Source of the DNA: Tetrastigma voinierianum
Taxonomy: Eukaryota > Streptophyta > Magnoliopsida > Vitales > Vitaceae
Direction: 5' to 3'
NCBI GenBank assembly: GCA_016808115.1
Contig: JAEQBH010004115.1
Location: 124,001 to 188,000 of the forward strand
DNA length: 64,000 nucleotides
Of this stretch, positions 48,501-60,500 are shown piece after piece. The first letter of the stretch is position 1, and the number at the start of each line of letters is the position of its first letter. Both the position numbers and the translations under genes were made by a program. Below the pieces are notes generated by a model. The model was not told where the DNA came from. It saw nothing but the letters and a program-made list of their open reading frames with translations, and searched no databases.

Positions 48501-50558
48501 TGTAGAAACACGAAGTTCTATGGTAAGACATAAATCGCACAAGATACTGCTCTTTATCCATACACATATATCTACCTAGTATCTAATTAACGCATTGAAA
48601 TAACCTGGCCACGTAGGTTTTAGAATCAAAAGGTCACCACGCTTCCAATCTTCCTCTAAACTCCTAATGTGAGACTATCACTTCAAGTCAAATTAATTAG
48701 GCAAGGTATACAAGACACTTATCAAAAAACGTACTTCAAGTACACAAATTATCATAAAATTCAATATAAATCATAAATATTGGAAAACAAACTCAAAATT
48801 GCTAGAAATAAATTGAAATTTTATATGATATATATATAAATATCAAACAACTACAAGTTAATGAAATATTAAACATCCATAATATTTACAAACGCCCGAA
48901 CTTAACCTGAAGTGAGCTTTTAATGAAGCTTATTCTTAGTTCTCTAGGAAACTTAATCTTAGGCTTATTCTTTCTACCAGGAAGATTATGAGGAATTTTT
49001 AAGGTAGTAATTTCCCGTATCCTAAGTTCCCTTTTCACATTTAGGCTTTTTAAGTAGACCAATACAAACTTGTGAACAACAAAGTTGTACTGTTTGTTTC
49101 CCTTCATATTCTTATCTAATAAGAAATCTAGAATGCCTTTTTGGTAATCTGTTGGTAAAGCATTTCTCAAAACCTTCAATTTCATCCACCCGCACTCATC
49201 TTTAATTCTCCTGCCCAAATCAATTCTTGAACTTTTTCATGAAGCTTGATTATATAATTCACAACATGTACAAAGTCTTCCTCAAAGACTGCTGGATTAG
49301 GTTGGAGATTTTTGAGCTCTTCAGTCAGCCTAATGACTTCTAATTCAAGGCAGGAGTCCCAGCATTTAGACTCGCGGTGCGAATGAGTCTAACCATTATT
49401 TTCCATATATTAGAAAAAAACTCAATTACTCCACTCTAAATAATAATTGCACCAAGAAGGAATCACAAAATAATGTCCAACTAACTAATCAGAATTATAT
49501 AATTTTAATTTAAACAACTATTAGTATATTATTTTATCACTTATTTTGATAAAATAATACTTCAATTCATATATTAAAAATGAAATGGATACATTTATCC
49601 AAAAATTAAAATTATATGCATTTTAAATAAAGTGAATGGTATACTTATCGGGTATAATTCGTGGTAAATGAGGGTAAAATGAATGGACTCTAATCGCCCT
49701 GTGTCCCCGCCTTAACCGCAGCAGATGCGGGCCCGGGCAATGGGCATACTTCGCCTGATGCCTAGTCAATGGTGACATGTGTGGAGCTTAAGGTCACCGA
49801 AGTCTTTGTGGCCGCAAGTATTTCGCTTATTCACTGGGCCCATCAATAACCGAATCCGGCTTACACTCTAAATAAAAACTCCGCCAGAGTTTAAATTGCT
49901 TCCAGAATTTAAAATCGTTTTCGCTTTAAATAAAATCGTCATTTAAATTAAATAAAAACTCCGCTTGTGAATAAATTCTAAACTAGTTTCGCTTTAAATA
50001 AAATCAAGCCAGAGTTTAAATTTAAATCGCTTCTCGCTTTAAATAATAAAAACTCCGCTTCCTGCTAAGGCACTCCACTCCTGGAATCTCTAACTCAATT
50101 TTTAAATATTTAGTGAAACTTTTTGCAAGAAATATGCTTTTTACCAGAAATGCAGAAAACTGAAAACTACATTTCTATATTCCAATCTCTCCATACCAGA
50201 AAGAATATACTAAGAATATACATTTCTTTATTCCCCATGATCTCTATATACCAGAAATGTCAATATAGAGATAATTATAAGAGATGTGCAGAACAAGATG
50301 AAATGAAAAATATACAGTTCCAAGTGATGATAAAAAATTCCTCCAGATGAAAAAATATTCCTCTCGTTTTTTTATTTATTGATATTTATTGATTATTATA
50401 ATCATCATCACAATTTAATGTCGTATAAATAATTAAAAATAAAAAACACAAAGATTCATAAATTCATGGAATCGAGAATCTCGACAATCAATTCACAATT
50501 CCATCATTAGAACACATCCAAACTTAAAAGTTAAATTAATACCAAAGCAAACATGAAA
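48501..50558 (-). other. Long leader of the copia element, with one unrecognised open frame
   Basis: About 2 kb between primer site and gag. It holds a 110-residue basic frame at 48886-49218 (minus; LRNALPTDYQKGILDFLLDK, then several KREL/RIREI segments), which I cannot assign. Tandem repeats are listed separately. The rest is AT-rich. The open frame may be chance or captured sequence. Confidence 0.45.
49870..50060. repeat. Degenerate tandem repeat of about 80-95 bp in the copia leader
   Basis: 'aataaaaactccgc' recurs at 49870, 49950 and 50045, interleaved with 'cgctttaaataaaatc' and 'agagtttaaatt'. The units are AT-rich and noncoding. Confidence 0.7.
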
Positions 50559-50570
50559 GCTCGATACCAA
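50559..50570 (-). promoter_or_regulatory. Primer-binding site of the copia element, initiator Met-tRNA type
   Basis: On the minus strand TTGGTATCGAGC follows the 5' LTR end directly. It differs from the usual TGGTATCAGAGC by one missing A. Confidence 0.82.
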
Positions 50571-50917
50571 TGTTGAAAAATAAATTAAAAAGATAATCGA
50601 TACATACCGTATAAACAATTACAAATGAATATATGAATATCTTGTTTGCTTCGAATGATCGATAAAGGACCATTACATAAATGAATGCCACTCATTTTCG
50701 CCAACAAACGTTCTTCTTTGTTTGGTAGAGACTTGAGAGTGCAGTGTTTTTTCTGTCTTTTTTTTTTTTTTTTGAAAGATTATTCGGTTATTCAGACATC
50801 TTTTCTTGATAACCCAGCTAACTTCCATTTAACTGCAATTTTAAATTCAAAATTGAGTTGGGTCATGGATCATGGGTCATGGATCCATTTTGGGCGACCC
50901 AACTCTAAAATCCAACA
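50571..50917 (-). repeat. 5' LTR of the copia element
   Basis: 347 bp, matching 42987-43338 throughout. The right target duplication CTTAT follows at 50918-50922. Confidence 0.92.
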
Positions 50918-50984
50918 CTTATGAATGTCAAAGGATTATACACTCATTAAATATTTTCATTAAAAATACAATTTTAAGGTCGTA

Positions 50985-53880
50985 ATTTTTTTTTTTTTTT
51001 GATGCAAAGGAGGGGGGGACCTAAGCACAAAGTGCTTACATGTTACAAGAAGTTTTCCTAGGCTATCTAAGCCCAGACTTATCTTTCTGCAAAATGTCTA
51101 TCACATTCTCCGACGGGGTTCTCCATTTGGTCACTATCCCACTTCGGCCACACACTCCATTATTTGCATGACAATCTACTACTTGATTAGCCTCCTGAGG
51201 GATAAGTTGGAGATCTATTTTCAAGTTCAATTTCATCATCTCTTACATTCCTCTACCATATTGCTATGAAGATTTCTCACCGTTTCTCTGTTCTTGACCC
51301 ATTCGTAAACTTTCTAGGAATCATTTTCAGCCACTAATTGTTTGATACCCATAATCCAAGTAGTCTGTAGACCAACTAACAAAGCCCATAACTCTGCCTA
51401 ATCTGCCATACAAGCTCCTTTATGAAAGGGAAAGCCTCCTAGCCAATCATCTTTTCTATTTCTCTAGAGTCCTCCTCCTCCAGCGAGGTTATTCCCTTTG
51501 AAACTGCTATATGTGTTTAGCTTGATCCATCCCCGATGTGAAGGAGTCTAGCCTACCCACAAAGTACTATCCATGTTGGTCCTTGCTTTAATAATGTTTT
51601 GGTTGGAAAAAGCTGAATTGGTTTCCCTGATGTAACTTCTAACTATTTCCAACTTACTGTTGGTATCCAGCTTTTTCTTGTTAAAAACCATATCATATGT
51701 CCAACGCCAAATCCACCAAACATATATTGAAAATTTTTCCTTCTAGTTCACTTCCCCATCAACCGTGTTCCTTCTCTCAAGGTTCCACTTAAGCCAATTT
51801 GGGAAACTTAATTTCTAGGTTTCAGTCAACAACCTCTTTTCTAAAAGATGTCCCCATAGTTCCTTAGTTTTTGTGCAAAACCTAAATAGGTGGCTTAAGT
51901 CTTTAGTCTCCCCTAAGAAAAAATGATATGCTACAGAGTCCCCTTTTTGTGTTTTCAAGGTTTAATAAAATTCTCCGTATGCTGCATCTACCAGCAGAAA
52001 GTTTTGACGCGTTGGGGAACCTTGAGTTTCCAGATTATGGACCACCTACTCATATGGTTGTTCGGTATATCTTCTATAGCCACAACATAAGCCGACTTGA
52101 CCGAGAAATGACCATTTGAAGTGAGTCCCCAACATATATCACATTTCGCATCATCATCTTCTCGGATCATGATTTGGTGTAATTTGCTCTGCACTTGCAT
52201 GGGGAGGAAAATCCTCAACTCTTACCTATTCCAACCTCTGTCTTTGGTCCAATAATCCTTCACTAAGTAGTAGGAGACATCTAGTGGGATGTCGTGTAGG
52301 GCTAGTTGCAGTAGTGGGGTTTTTTCCAACCATGTATCCCTCTAGAACAAGGTATCTCTACCATTTTGAATTCTGACTCTTACGCCTTTTCGAAAGATGT
52401 TAGTTGCCTCAATTATGCCCTTCCATGCATTGGAAGAATGTTGTCTTTTAACTAGTTTTGACATATTGAGTTCCCCTCTGACATACTTACTAGTGACGAC
52501 TTTAACCCACAGCTTCTCCTTCTCGAATAAGAGTCTCCATCCTAACTTGGCCATGAAAAAAAAATTAGCTCATCGGCTCCTTTGATTCCCAAATCCCCTT
52601 TGTCCTTACTGCATGTGACCATCTTCCAATTTAGCAACTGAATTTTCCTTGAATTTGCATAGCCTCCCCCTATGAATCTCCTTATTACCTTGTCTATTTG
52701 CTCGCAAACTCCCCGTGGAAAGAGGATTGATTGCATAGTATATTGAGGAATTCTGGTTAATATGCCTCTCTGTAAGAGAAAGATATTTTGACTTTCAACT
52801 CTCAAGTTTAGACTGAATTCTGGCAAGTATATGTTGAAAAAGTTTAGTGGTTACACACCTGTGTATAGATGGGGTGCCCAAATACCATCCCATGTTAGAT
52901 GTGATAGGAATACCTATGATATGGGCTATTGTTGATGCCTCATTGTGACTTACTCCCTTAGAGAAACATATGCACGACTTTTGGAGGCTCATTTTTTGCC
53001 CGGACATGTTGCAAAAAGTCTCTAGACATTCCATGATGACCTTTATTTGATCTATTGAGGCTTTAGAAAAAAGAATTAGGTCATCTGCAAAAAATAAATG
53101 AGAGAGATGAGGGCTAGTCCATGAAACTTGGATTGGTTTCCATCTCTCTCCTGTCACTGCTAAGTGAATAAGATGCCCCAGCCTTTCCATGTAGAGCACA
53201 AATAAATACAATGAGATTGCATCACCTTGGCGGATACCCCTGGAGGGTTTGATTCAACTAAGTTGTTTCCCATTCCATACTACTGCCAACCTTGTCTTTT
53301 CCACGCAATTCATAATATTATTTTCCCCACTCTTTGGAATCCCTAACTTGTTTAGTGTATCCCTAATGAATTGCTAGGATAGGTGGTTATAGGCTTTTTC
53401 CAGATCGATCTTGATTATCATGAAGCCTTTCCCTGATTCTTTTTTCACATTGAGTGGAGGACTTCCTGGTAAATAATTATATTATCGTGATTTGTTGCCC
53501 TAGGACAAAACTACATTGGTTTGGAGAAGTGACACTCACCATAATCTCTTTCAAACTATTTTTCATTGTCTTTGTAATTACTTTATACCCAATATTACAT
53601 AAACTTATCGGTCTTAGTTGAGAGAAGGTTTTCCAGTGGTTGACTTTTGGGATAAGTGCTAGTAAAGTGTCATTTGCTCCTTGTGGGAGTTCACCACATT
53701 TGAAAAAATCCCCTACAAAATTTCCAAGGGTATCTCCTATTATTTCCCACGAGTGTTGATAGAACCCTGCATGGAATCCATCTACTCTAGAGGCCTTGAA
53801 GGAAGCCATTTCAAACAGGGCTCTTTTTATCTCCGCTTGGGATATTTAAAGTTTATTTTGGGTTATATCTAAATAAAAGG
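50985..53880 (-). mobile_element. LINE (L1-type non-LTR retrotransposon), 5'-truncated
   Basis: On the minus strand, RT fragments run from 53877 downward: EIKRALFEMASFKASRVDGF; ALIPKVNHWKTFSQLRPISLCNIGYKVITK; SPNQCSFVLGQQI; then SHLFFADDLILFSKAS with the catalytic FADD box at about 53080. Next come the C-terminal RT parts (52342-52826) and the zinc-binding tail SNGHFSVKSAY...WKLKVPQRVKTFCW at 51988-52218. An RNase H-like segment lies at 51050-51600. The 3' end is marked by a poly-A tail, seen as the T run at 50987-51000 on the plus strand. The endonuclease and the first part of RT are missing. Frameshifts divide the remainder. Confidence 0.9.
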
Positions 53881-54179
53881 TATGTTTTCCAAATGGATAA
53901 TGAATTATATCCATATCATAACATTTTTTTTAATTGACCTATGATCATGACAGACCTATCTTGTATAAAAAATGATAGACATATCTTAGTACCCGTTTGG
54001 CAATGCTTTTTAAAGCAATTATAGCCCTAATAACAATTAAAAGTGTTTTTAAGAAAAAAAAAATAGTCATATTTTGAATAGAGTTTTAAAAATTTTTATA
54101 AAGAAAAAAAATTATGAACTTCTAATTTTCACCATTGTTCAAAACATTTCAATTAATTACTACCCAACTAATGGTAAAA
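53881..54179. other. AT-rich sequence, nothing recognised
   Basis: Homopolymer-rich DNA between the LINE 5' end and the F-box remnant. No motif or coding frame. Confidence 0.5.
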
Positions 54180-54990
54180 AAAAATATCCTCAAAAATAAA
54201 AATTCAATCAAATATCCAACTTATAAAAATAATATCCTCAAAATTTAAAATTGAAAGAATAACATGGACTCTTAAAAAAAAACATGGACTCACAATAGGA
54301 CAAGGTAGAGACATTGAAATACTGATATTTTTAAGTCATAAATATCTTAGTACTTTTACTCTCATCCTCAATAATTAACTAATATCTAAGACATAGAAAA
54401 TAATATTCTCAAAAAATCAAAATTCAACTTAATATCCAACTAATAGAAAATAATATCCTCAAAAAATCAAAATTCAACCCAACATTGAAAATAATAATAT
54501 CTACTTACAGCAAGACAAGGTAGAGACATCGAAATACTACGATCTTTTAAGTTATAAATATAAAGATGTGCCATTTTAGAACAGTGGATGGAATTACTTT
54601 TAATCCCACTTTCACTATCATCCTTGATAACATGACAACACTTATCGTACTCTTCATCTGAAGATAAAAATATTATTTGATTGCTGATGTTGTTCATTTC
54701 TTTCCATGTCCTTTCTGTAAAATTAGCTCGAAAAATTTGAAAGTCTAAAACTCTACCATATGAAAGACATAAGAAAAATGGGAATAAGTTTGAATAACTA
54801 CCATAAGTTCATCGCGTGACGTGACCATATAAGTCTTAGAAGGTAAAGAGGGGTGTCGTACATATTATCAAAGGCTCTCTTCAATGATCGAATTTTCAAA
54901 TTGTATTGGTGATAAGCCTTCATCACTACAAGCTTCATACCATAACATGTTAATCCATATACCTGTCTTTCATAACAAACTGCCACCTAT
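54180..54990 (-). pseudogene. Second F-box/DUF295 (KIB-like) gene remnant, 3' part, with duplicated tail
   Basis: On the minus strand, a QIFRANFTERTWKEMNN-like stretch (frameshifted, near 54700) precedes NQIIFLSSDEEYDKCCHVIKDD, the GIKSNSIHCSKMAHLYIYNLKD block and ISMSLPCLAVSRYYY (54467-54697). This is the order of the DUF295 C-terminal propeller. No F-box start is seen, so only the 3' part remains. At about 54294-54345 the ISMSLPCPIV ending occurs again, accompanied by the same AT-rich 'aataatatcctcaaaa' flank, so the 3' end was duplicated over about 210 bases. Confidence 0.65.
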
Positions 54991-55100
54991 ATCTTGTCAT
55001 ATTCATCTTTGATGCAAGGTTGTTCCGGACTGACGCGACCTACAACAAGATACTCTTTTAGATCGTTCCATGATCAGGTTTGAAGAGGAAAAGTAAAAAC

Positions 55101-55300
55101 GCCACAATCAATTATGGAATAATTAATTGATAAGTCGATGAGATGAAGACGCCATAATCAACTATGGAAGGGTTGATTATTAAGTCGATGGAATGAAGAT
55201 GCCACAATCAACCATGGAAGGGTTGATTGATAAGTCGATGGGATGAGGATGCACAATCAAATATAGAAAGGTTTATTGATAAATCTATGATATGAAGACC
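55101..55300. repeat. 50-bp tandem repeat, four copies, each with a hairpin
   Basis: Units start at 55101, 55151, 55201 and 55250 with 'gccacaatcaa' or near variants and end 'gtcgatg.gatgaagac'. The third unit holds the inverted pair AATCAACC / GGTTGATT around 'atggaag'. The array stops exactly where the family A LTR starts at 55301. Confidence 0.9.
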
Positions 55301-57632
55301 TGTGAAACCCTAGGTTCAATTTTCTCGAAAAATGGTAAACGGTAATTTTGTTGGAAATCTGAAATTTCCTTTAGATCTCAAATGAGGAAACGAATCTCAC
55401 CGTGAATCTGCTTTCGAAATCTAGTTACCCCGTCGACTCTCGTCGATCGAGAGCCCAATTTCACATTTTCGAGGTATCGCAGGCTCGTGACACATGACAT
55501 GATCAAGTTGATGCCACATGGCACCTTAGGAGATGGACACATGGCATGATAGCCATGTGGAGTAGCAAGTGACACATGACACTTAAATGAATGGCTCATT
55601 TAGAGCTATGTATCAAATGGAGAAATAAAGGAAACAAAGTCAAATGGAATAATAAAGAAAAATGAAAAATAAAAAAAAAAAAGAAAGAAAGAAGACCAAT
55701 AAGAAGAAAAGTGGAGGAAATAATGAAAGAAAAGAGAAAAAAAAAAGAAATGAAGAGAAAATGGGAGAAGGAGACAAGTGTCATGTTGAGAGGAGAGGAT
55801 AGGAAAGTGTGTGTGTGGGAGGGGTAGCTTCCACTCGTCAATCTTAGAGATGTGATCAATTCACTGAGAGAAAAGAGAAAGGGAGAAAACTGAGGAGAAG
55901 CGAAACGAAGGAAGAAAGGGGAAGAAAAGGGGAAGAAAAGGGAAAAAGGGAAATTTTTCGGCATTTCAACGGTCGAAGCTCAATGATCTGAGTATTAAAG
56001 TCGATCCACACATCGTGAGCTGCGATTGGGTACCAAAATCTTAGAGTTTCGTCAAACTACACGAGGTAGAGAATTTTCCTACTTGAATTATTTTTAGCTT
56101 AAAAGCCATTTAATAGCGTAGGTTTTCTTTGGGACCGGATCAGTCAGCAGATTTAGCTCTTAAGATTTTGGATCAATATTGGAAATTTTTACATCGTTCG
56201 TGGATAGTCGATCGAATTTTCTGATCGCTTTCGAATGTTTAGACATAATTTTCGAGATCGCTTTTCGAACAATCCGTACATAATTTTCGTGATCGCCGTG
56301 ACAAATTGAGCTGAATTCAGATGAGTTTATCAACTAACATAATTTTCAGATCGTTAACAAATCCTGACTAAATTTCGAGATCGTTGACAATCCCACAGGA
56401 TTTTCGGTACTATTTTCCCGCAAATCCGAGATCGATGCAGGGACTATGGGAAGCTTTTTTTTTTTTTTTTATGCGCTGCAAAATTTGGAATAACATGTCG
56501 GGTTGTGTGAAAATCATGTTAATGCATGCTTACGGATGTAATACATGAAATTTATGATGGATGTAAATTATATGTAGAAAATATAATTATCTATGTGTCA
56601 ATATGTCAGATGTAGTTCTAATTTCAGATTAATATGTTATAGTATGAAATAAAGATAATTTCATTTCATTTGCATAGTGGACATCCTTCACAACAAGTGT
56701 GTGTATGTATTGGTTATTCACCATTTCGTGAATGTAGTGAGTCGGAAAATCGGGACAACGTCCAAAATTGAGACTCACGTGCATAAAATAATAATAATAA
56801 ATTCTGCCTGTGGAGCAAATGGGGCAGATCCTCTAAGGCAGAAAAGACCCAAATTTATTAGTCAGTTGGCATATGGATCTAGCAATGAAAGTTTGTGAAA
56901 GTGTCAGAAGGCGTGCAAAGCCTACGTTGAGACCCCGGAAATTCGCGACCCATAAAAAAAAAACAACACTGGATTTGATGAAATTAAATAAATATACTCT
57001 TGTCCAGATCTGGTTGTTACTGGAGCTAAACACCAATGACCGGTTTTCACACTGCATTTGCATGTGTGAGGAGCCTACGTAACTCTGATTATGGGCACGA
57101 GGAGTCTCATCTCATGCATGATATGAAATATTCCATATAGATCAGATTTTCTCGTATGGAATGTGGTTTGATGTATGCAAGACACGTATATGCATTTAAA
57201 GGGAAGGTACTCTGTGGGAGAAATTTTCACTCGCATCGCTTCACCCCGTCAGGGGACCCCCCTTTCATACAGGAGACGACAAGCCCGACGAGGCCGTGAT
57301 CGCGAAGGAGGCCGACATGGTTCCTCGAGTAACATTTTAAAATGTTTTGTATAAAAGGATTTTTATAAAATTTTTCGACTATCAGATAACAATGCATAAT
57401 TATGGTAAAGGGTCGGATCGACCCTGCAGACTATAATTATTCATTTTCTTTCATATTTTAGATTTAAATTAATGAACGGGTCCCACTTAAGGGACGATGG
57501 GAAGTGGTGCCGAGTAACTCTGTTCACGGGTAGTCGGGTAATTGACTGTACCAAGTCTTGTGCAAGATGACCCAAGACAGAAATTCCAGAAGCCGACGTT
57601 GTTAACGGACCCCGAAAATCGGGGGCATCACA
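55301..57632 (+). mobile_element. Family A LTR, plus orientation, probable 5' LTR of the element to its right
   Basis: Starts TGTGAAACCCTAGG and ends GGGGGCATCACA, with 'aacggtaatttt', 'cgaaatctagttaccccg' and 'cacattttcgaggtatcg' as in the other copies. 'gtgggaaaaattttc'-like and 'cacccccgtc' blocks lie near the end. No clear primer site follows; 'catcggcttcc' is all that is found. A purine/poly-A region at 55660-55960 belongs to the LTR. Confidence 0.8.
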
Positions 57633-58250
57633 GCCTTACATCGGCTTCCAGTTAAAGATTAACTAGAGATCTGTGGGTATCCACCAAAGGTTTTCTGATA
57701 TCGTCATTGGCAATGAATGTCGAGAGTTAGGTGTCCAAAATACATGGGGATTAGCTGGGCACGGGTAGAACACCACATTGTGTGCATTGATTGCTTTTGT
57801 GTTCTAATATGTCCAATCTTGTGAGATGTATTGTATTGTGTGAATTATACATACATGGTGGATTGTATATGGAACACTGTGGTTAGAAAACATAACCTTA
57901 AGTGGTTCGAAACAAATGAACATGATAGTTCAAACCGATGTGTATTAGTGCTCAGCATTATGCACCACTAAGGGAAAAGGGATGAACGATGTAGTTCATG
58001 ATGTTAAAGTCTATTGTTGGTCAAGGATGTGTACTATTAGTTGACCGATAGGAAATCCCTGAGAACTCTATTTCTATCCGACACGTAGACGGCTAGCAAG
58101 AGAAGGAGGACGCTTGGGCAGCATGATAACAACCACGACTCAATCGGCCAGACTAACAACCTACGAGGTCGTTGTTTGCTGCGATCGCTACCCTTAGCAA
58201 AGGTGTGTTGTTTCTTCACCACTACCCTTAGGCGTGTTGTCACGCCACCA
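57633..58250 (+). other. 5' internal region between LTR and gag
   Basis: No conserved frame and no recognisable primer site. Leader position of the gypsy element. Confidence 0.45.
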
Positions 58251-58640
58251 CAGTACAAGCCGGCGCAATCGGGAACTATAAATGGCAACCCTGATGTTCG
58301 AGGCATATGATCCTCCAACCCTCAAGGGAGACTCCGATGGTGGCGTCATCGCTTTCACTAATCGAAGGATATGGGTGCTAGTGCTAAGAGGAAGGAGAAT
58401 CAATCTTCTTCTAGCTCTAAGAAGAAGCAGAGGACTTATGCTTCTTATAGATTTCAGCGACGGAGCTGTGACTATCATGGCTAAGGCCAAGTCAAGGCTT
58501 CTAGCTAGACGGGGCAGATGACATATTATTACTGCCATCAGCCTAGACATATGAAGCGTGATTACCATCAGAGGCGGGGATCCCGGAGTTATGTGACACC
58601 ACAAATGAGCTTTATGCATCAACCCGATATACATGGTACG
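58251..58640 (+). pseudogene. Chromovirus-type gag remnant with a large internal deletion
   Basis: FEAYDPPTLKGDSDG at 58291-58335 matches the N-terminal capsid block. It is followed almost directly, after a frame change, by GASAKRKE-like, TYASYRFQRRSCDYHGQGQ and YYCHQPRHMKRDYHQR, the zinc-knuckle end (58400-58590). About 250 residues of capsid are missing between the two. In the knuckle two cysteines are replaced by tyrosine. Confidence 0.75.
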
Positions 58641-59290
58641 TTACTCACACTTCGACAAAGAGTGTTTGCACTGCATGCATCATATTTATATTTATTATTA
58701 CATCCCTGTAGAAAGGTTTCCGTGCTTAGAGGTTGAAACCTTGGAAAGCCATTGTATGTGAATTCTCCCCAGGTACTGTGGGTGAGGATTGATAAGATAT
58801 GTCGATCAGAGTTAGGATATATCGCTGATTCGCCACGTGGACTCCCGTGATGGACATATTCGATTTTGATGTCATTCTCGCATGGATCGCTGAAAGCACA
58901 CCGCATCGCTTGCTCGATCAGGATAGTAGGAGGATTACCGCACACACGGGATGGTATTCGGTGACTTTTCAGGGGGATACATGACGCCTACCCTAATTCA
59001 TGCATAACCTACGTGAGTGGATAATCGATGGGTCGGGCTAGAGGCCTTACCCTGCAGGACGAGGCAGACAAAGATTCAAGGTTTACTCTGTGGTGGTAGA
59101 AAGCATGAGGATGTCTTTCCTGATGAAGTTACTAGATTACCTTCGCACAGGATGTGGACTGGCTATTAAGTTACACCCTAAGACATCGCCCATTTCTATG
59201 ATTCTTCATAATGCCACCACTGAGTTTGTAGAGGAACTCAAGGTCCAACTATAAAGAATTATCGACAAGTGGTTTTATTGCACTGGGCAC
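58641..59290 (+). pseudogene. Protease and linker region (degenerate)
   Basis: Position before RT. Readable traces are an 'FDFDVIL'-like piece near 58860 and FPDEVTRLPSHR near 59120, which marks the protease-to-RT linker of this clade. The catalytic loop was not found. Confidence 0.55.
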
Positions 59291-59900
59291 TTCACCATGT
59301 AGAGCGCTCCATTTTTGTCAAGAAGAAGGACAAGAACCTTCAATCGTGCATCGACTACTCCATACAACGTGGCTATAATCCATAATTAGTATCCACATCG
59401 TGATTAATGATTCGCTTGATCAAATTAAAGGGGCGCTGTAGTCTACTCCAAGATAGACCTTGCAATCCTAAGTATCATCGCTGAAAGTCGTGAGGCAAAC
59501 ATCCCTAAGACAACGATTGGGGATGCTAGATAAAGATTTCAGTCACAATGATGCCTTTCGAGTTGACGAATGCTCCAATGACATTCATGGATCTAATGCA
59601 TAAGGTATTCCAACCCTATTTGTATCGCATCAGGGTCTTTGTCGATGACATCTCGATCTACCCACCGAGGAGGAGCATGAGGATCATTTCGAGGATTGTT
59701 TGCCTAGGCACCAAGGACCATCAGATGTTCGTGAAGTGCGAAGCTCAGCTTACCGAGGTGAAATTCCTTGGACACGTCGTGTCGGGTTTGTGTGTTAGTA
59801 GACCCCGAGAAGGTCGAGGTCGTTTCGAGTTAGAGAGGTCAAGTCGCCTTTGAGATACGCAGCTGGGGTCGATGTGGTACTACAGAGGTTCATCGAGGAT
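59291..59900 (+). pseudogene. Reverse transcriptase domain (gypsy, chromovirus-like)
   Basis: FVKKKDKNLQSCIDYS near 59315 is followed by the frame at 59548-59853: MMPFELTNAPMTFMDLMHKVF, then YRIRVFVDDISIY with the VDD catalytic box, then VKCEAQLTEVKFLGHVVSG. These are successive RT motifs of the Tekay/Del-like group. The SKIDL block at about 59450 is frameshifted. Confidence 0.85.
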
Positions 59901-60500
59901 TTCTTCGATCAGCAAAGACTCATGACAAGATCAATCTCAAGGAGGTTAAGTTCGAGTGGAATGACCTGTGAGAAGGCATTCCAGAATTGAAAAGGAAGCT
60001 TACTTAAGCTCCTATCTCTCGATAGTCCTGCAGGCACATGGTAATCGCGGATGCCTCTAAGGACCCGGACCGATGTGTCTTCGATGCAGTCCGAGGGTCA
60101 GAGCTTATGGTTCCGCATAACCAAAGAATCATGAGAAAATTAATTCTACACATTACTTGAGTTTGACGGCCATAGTCTTTGCCTTAAAGATTTGGCGCCA
60201 CTACTTGTATGGTGAACATTTTGATATTTTCGCACTAAGAGTCCGAGTATATTTTCACACAACTGACCTCACCATGAGGCAACGCGATATGATGAAGTAT
60301 CCGAGTGGATTATGACTTCACTTCAGACACAATCCTAGTAAAGGCAAATGTCATGGTCGATGCACCACTGGGGTCACAGGAGTACTAGCTGCTGTAGCCC
60401 CCAGAGTGGCAGATGCTCGAGACTATAGATGCCAGACTCGCAAAGATGTGTTGATCGTGCCAGAGAGCATTAGTGATTTAAGGGCTAAGATATCCTTACT
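59901..60500 (+). pseudogene. RNase H domain remnant
   Basis: KEVKFEWN-like sequence near 59945, then VIADASKDPDRCVF near 60040 with the catalytic aspartate region, 'FALKIWRHYLYGEHFDIF' across frames near 60180, 'IFTQ' near 60250 and VDYDF near 60310. This is the normal RNase H order. Multiple stops. Confidence 0.7.

Larger units (their letters stand above)
42987..50917 (-). mobile_element. Ty1/copia retrotransposon, structurally complete
   Basis: Bounded by 352- and 347-bp LTRs that start TGTTGGA and end TTCAACA on the minus strand. It has a perfect CTTAT target duplication, an initiator-Met-type primer site beside the 5' LTR and a purine-rich tract beside the 3' LTR. The order on the minus strand is a leader of about 2 kb, gag, protease, integrase, reverse transcriptase and RNase H, which is the copia order (integrase before RT). 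All domains carry frameshifts, so it cannot move by itself as read. Confidence 0.92.

Noticed and set aside
55660..55960. Minus-strand serine/phenylalanine-rich 122-residue frame
   Set aside because: It is the complement of an A/G-rich stretch inside a family A LTR, not a gene.
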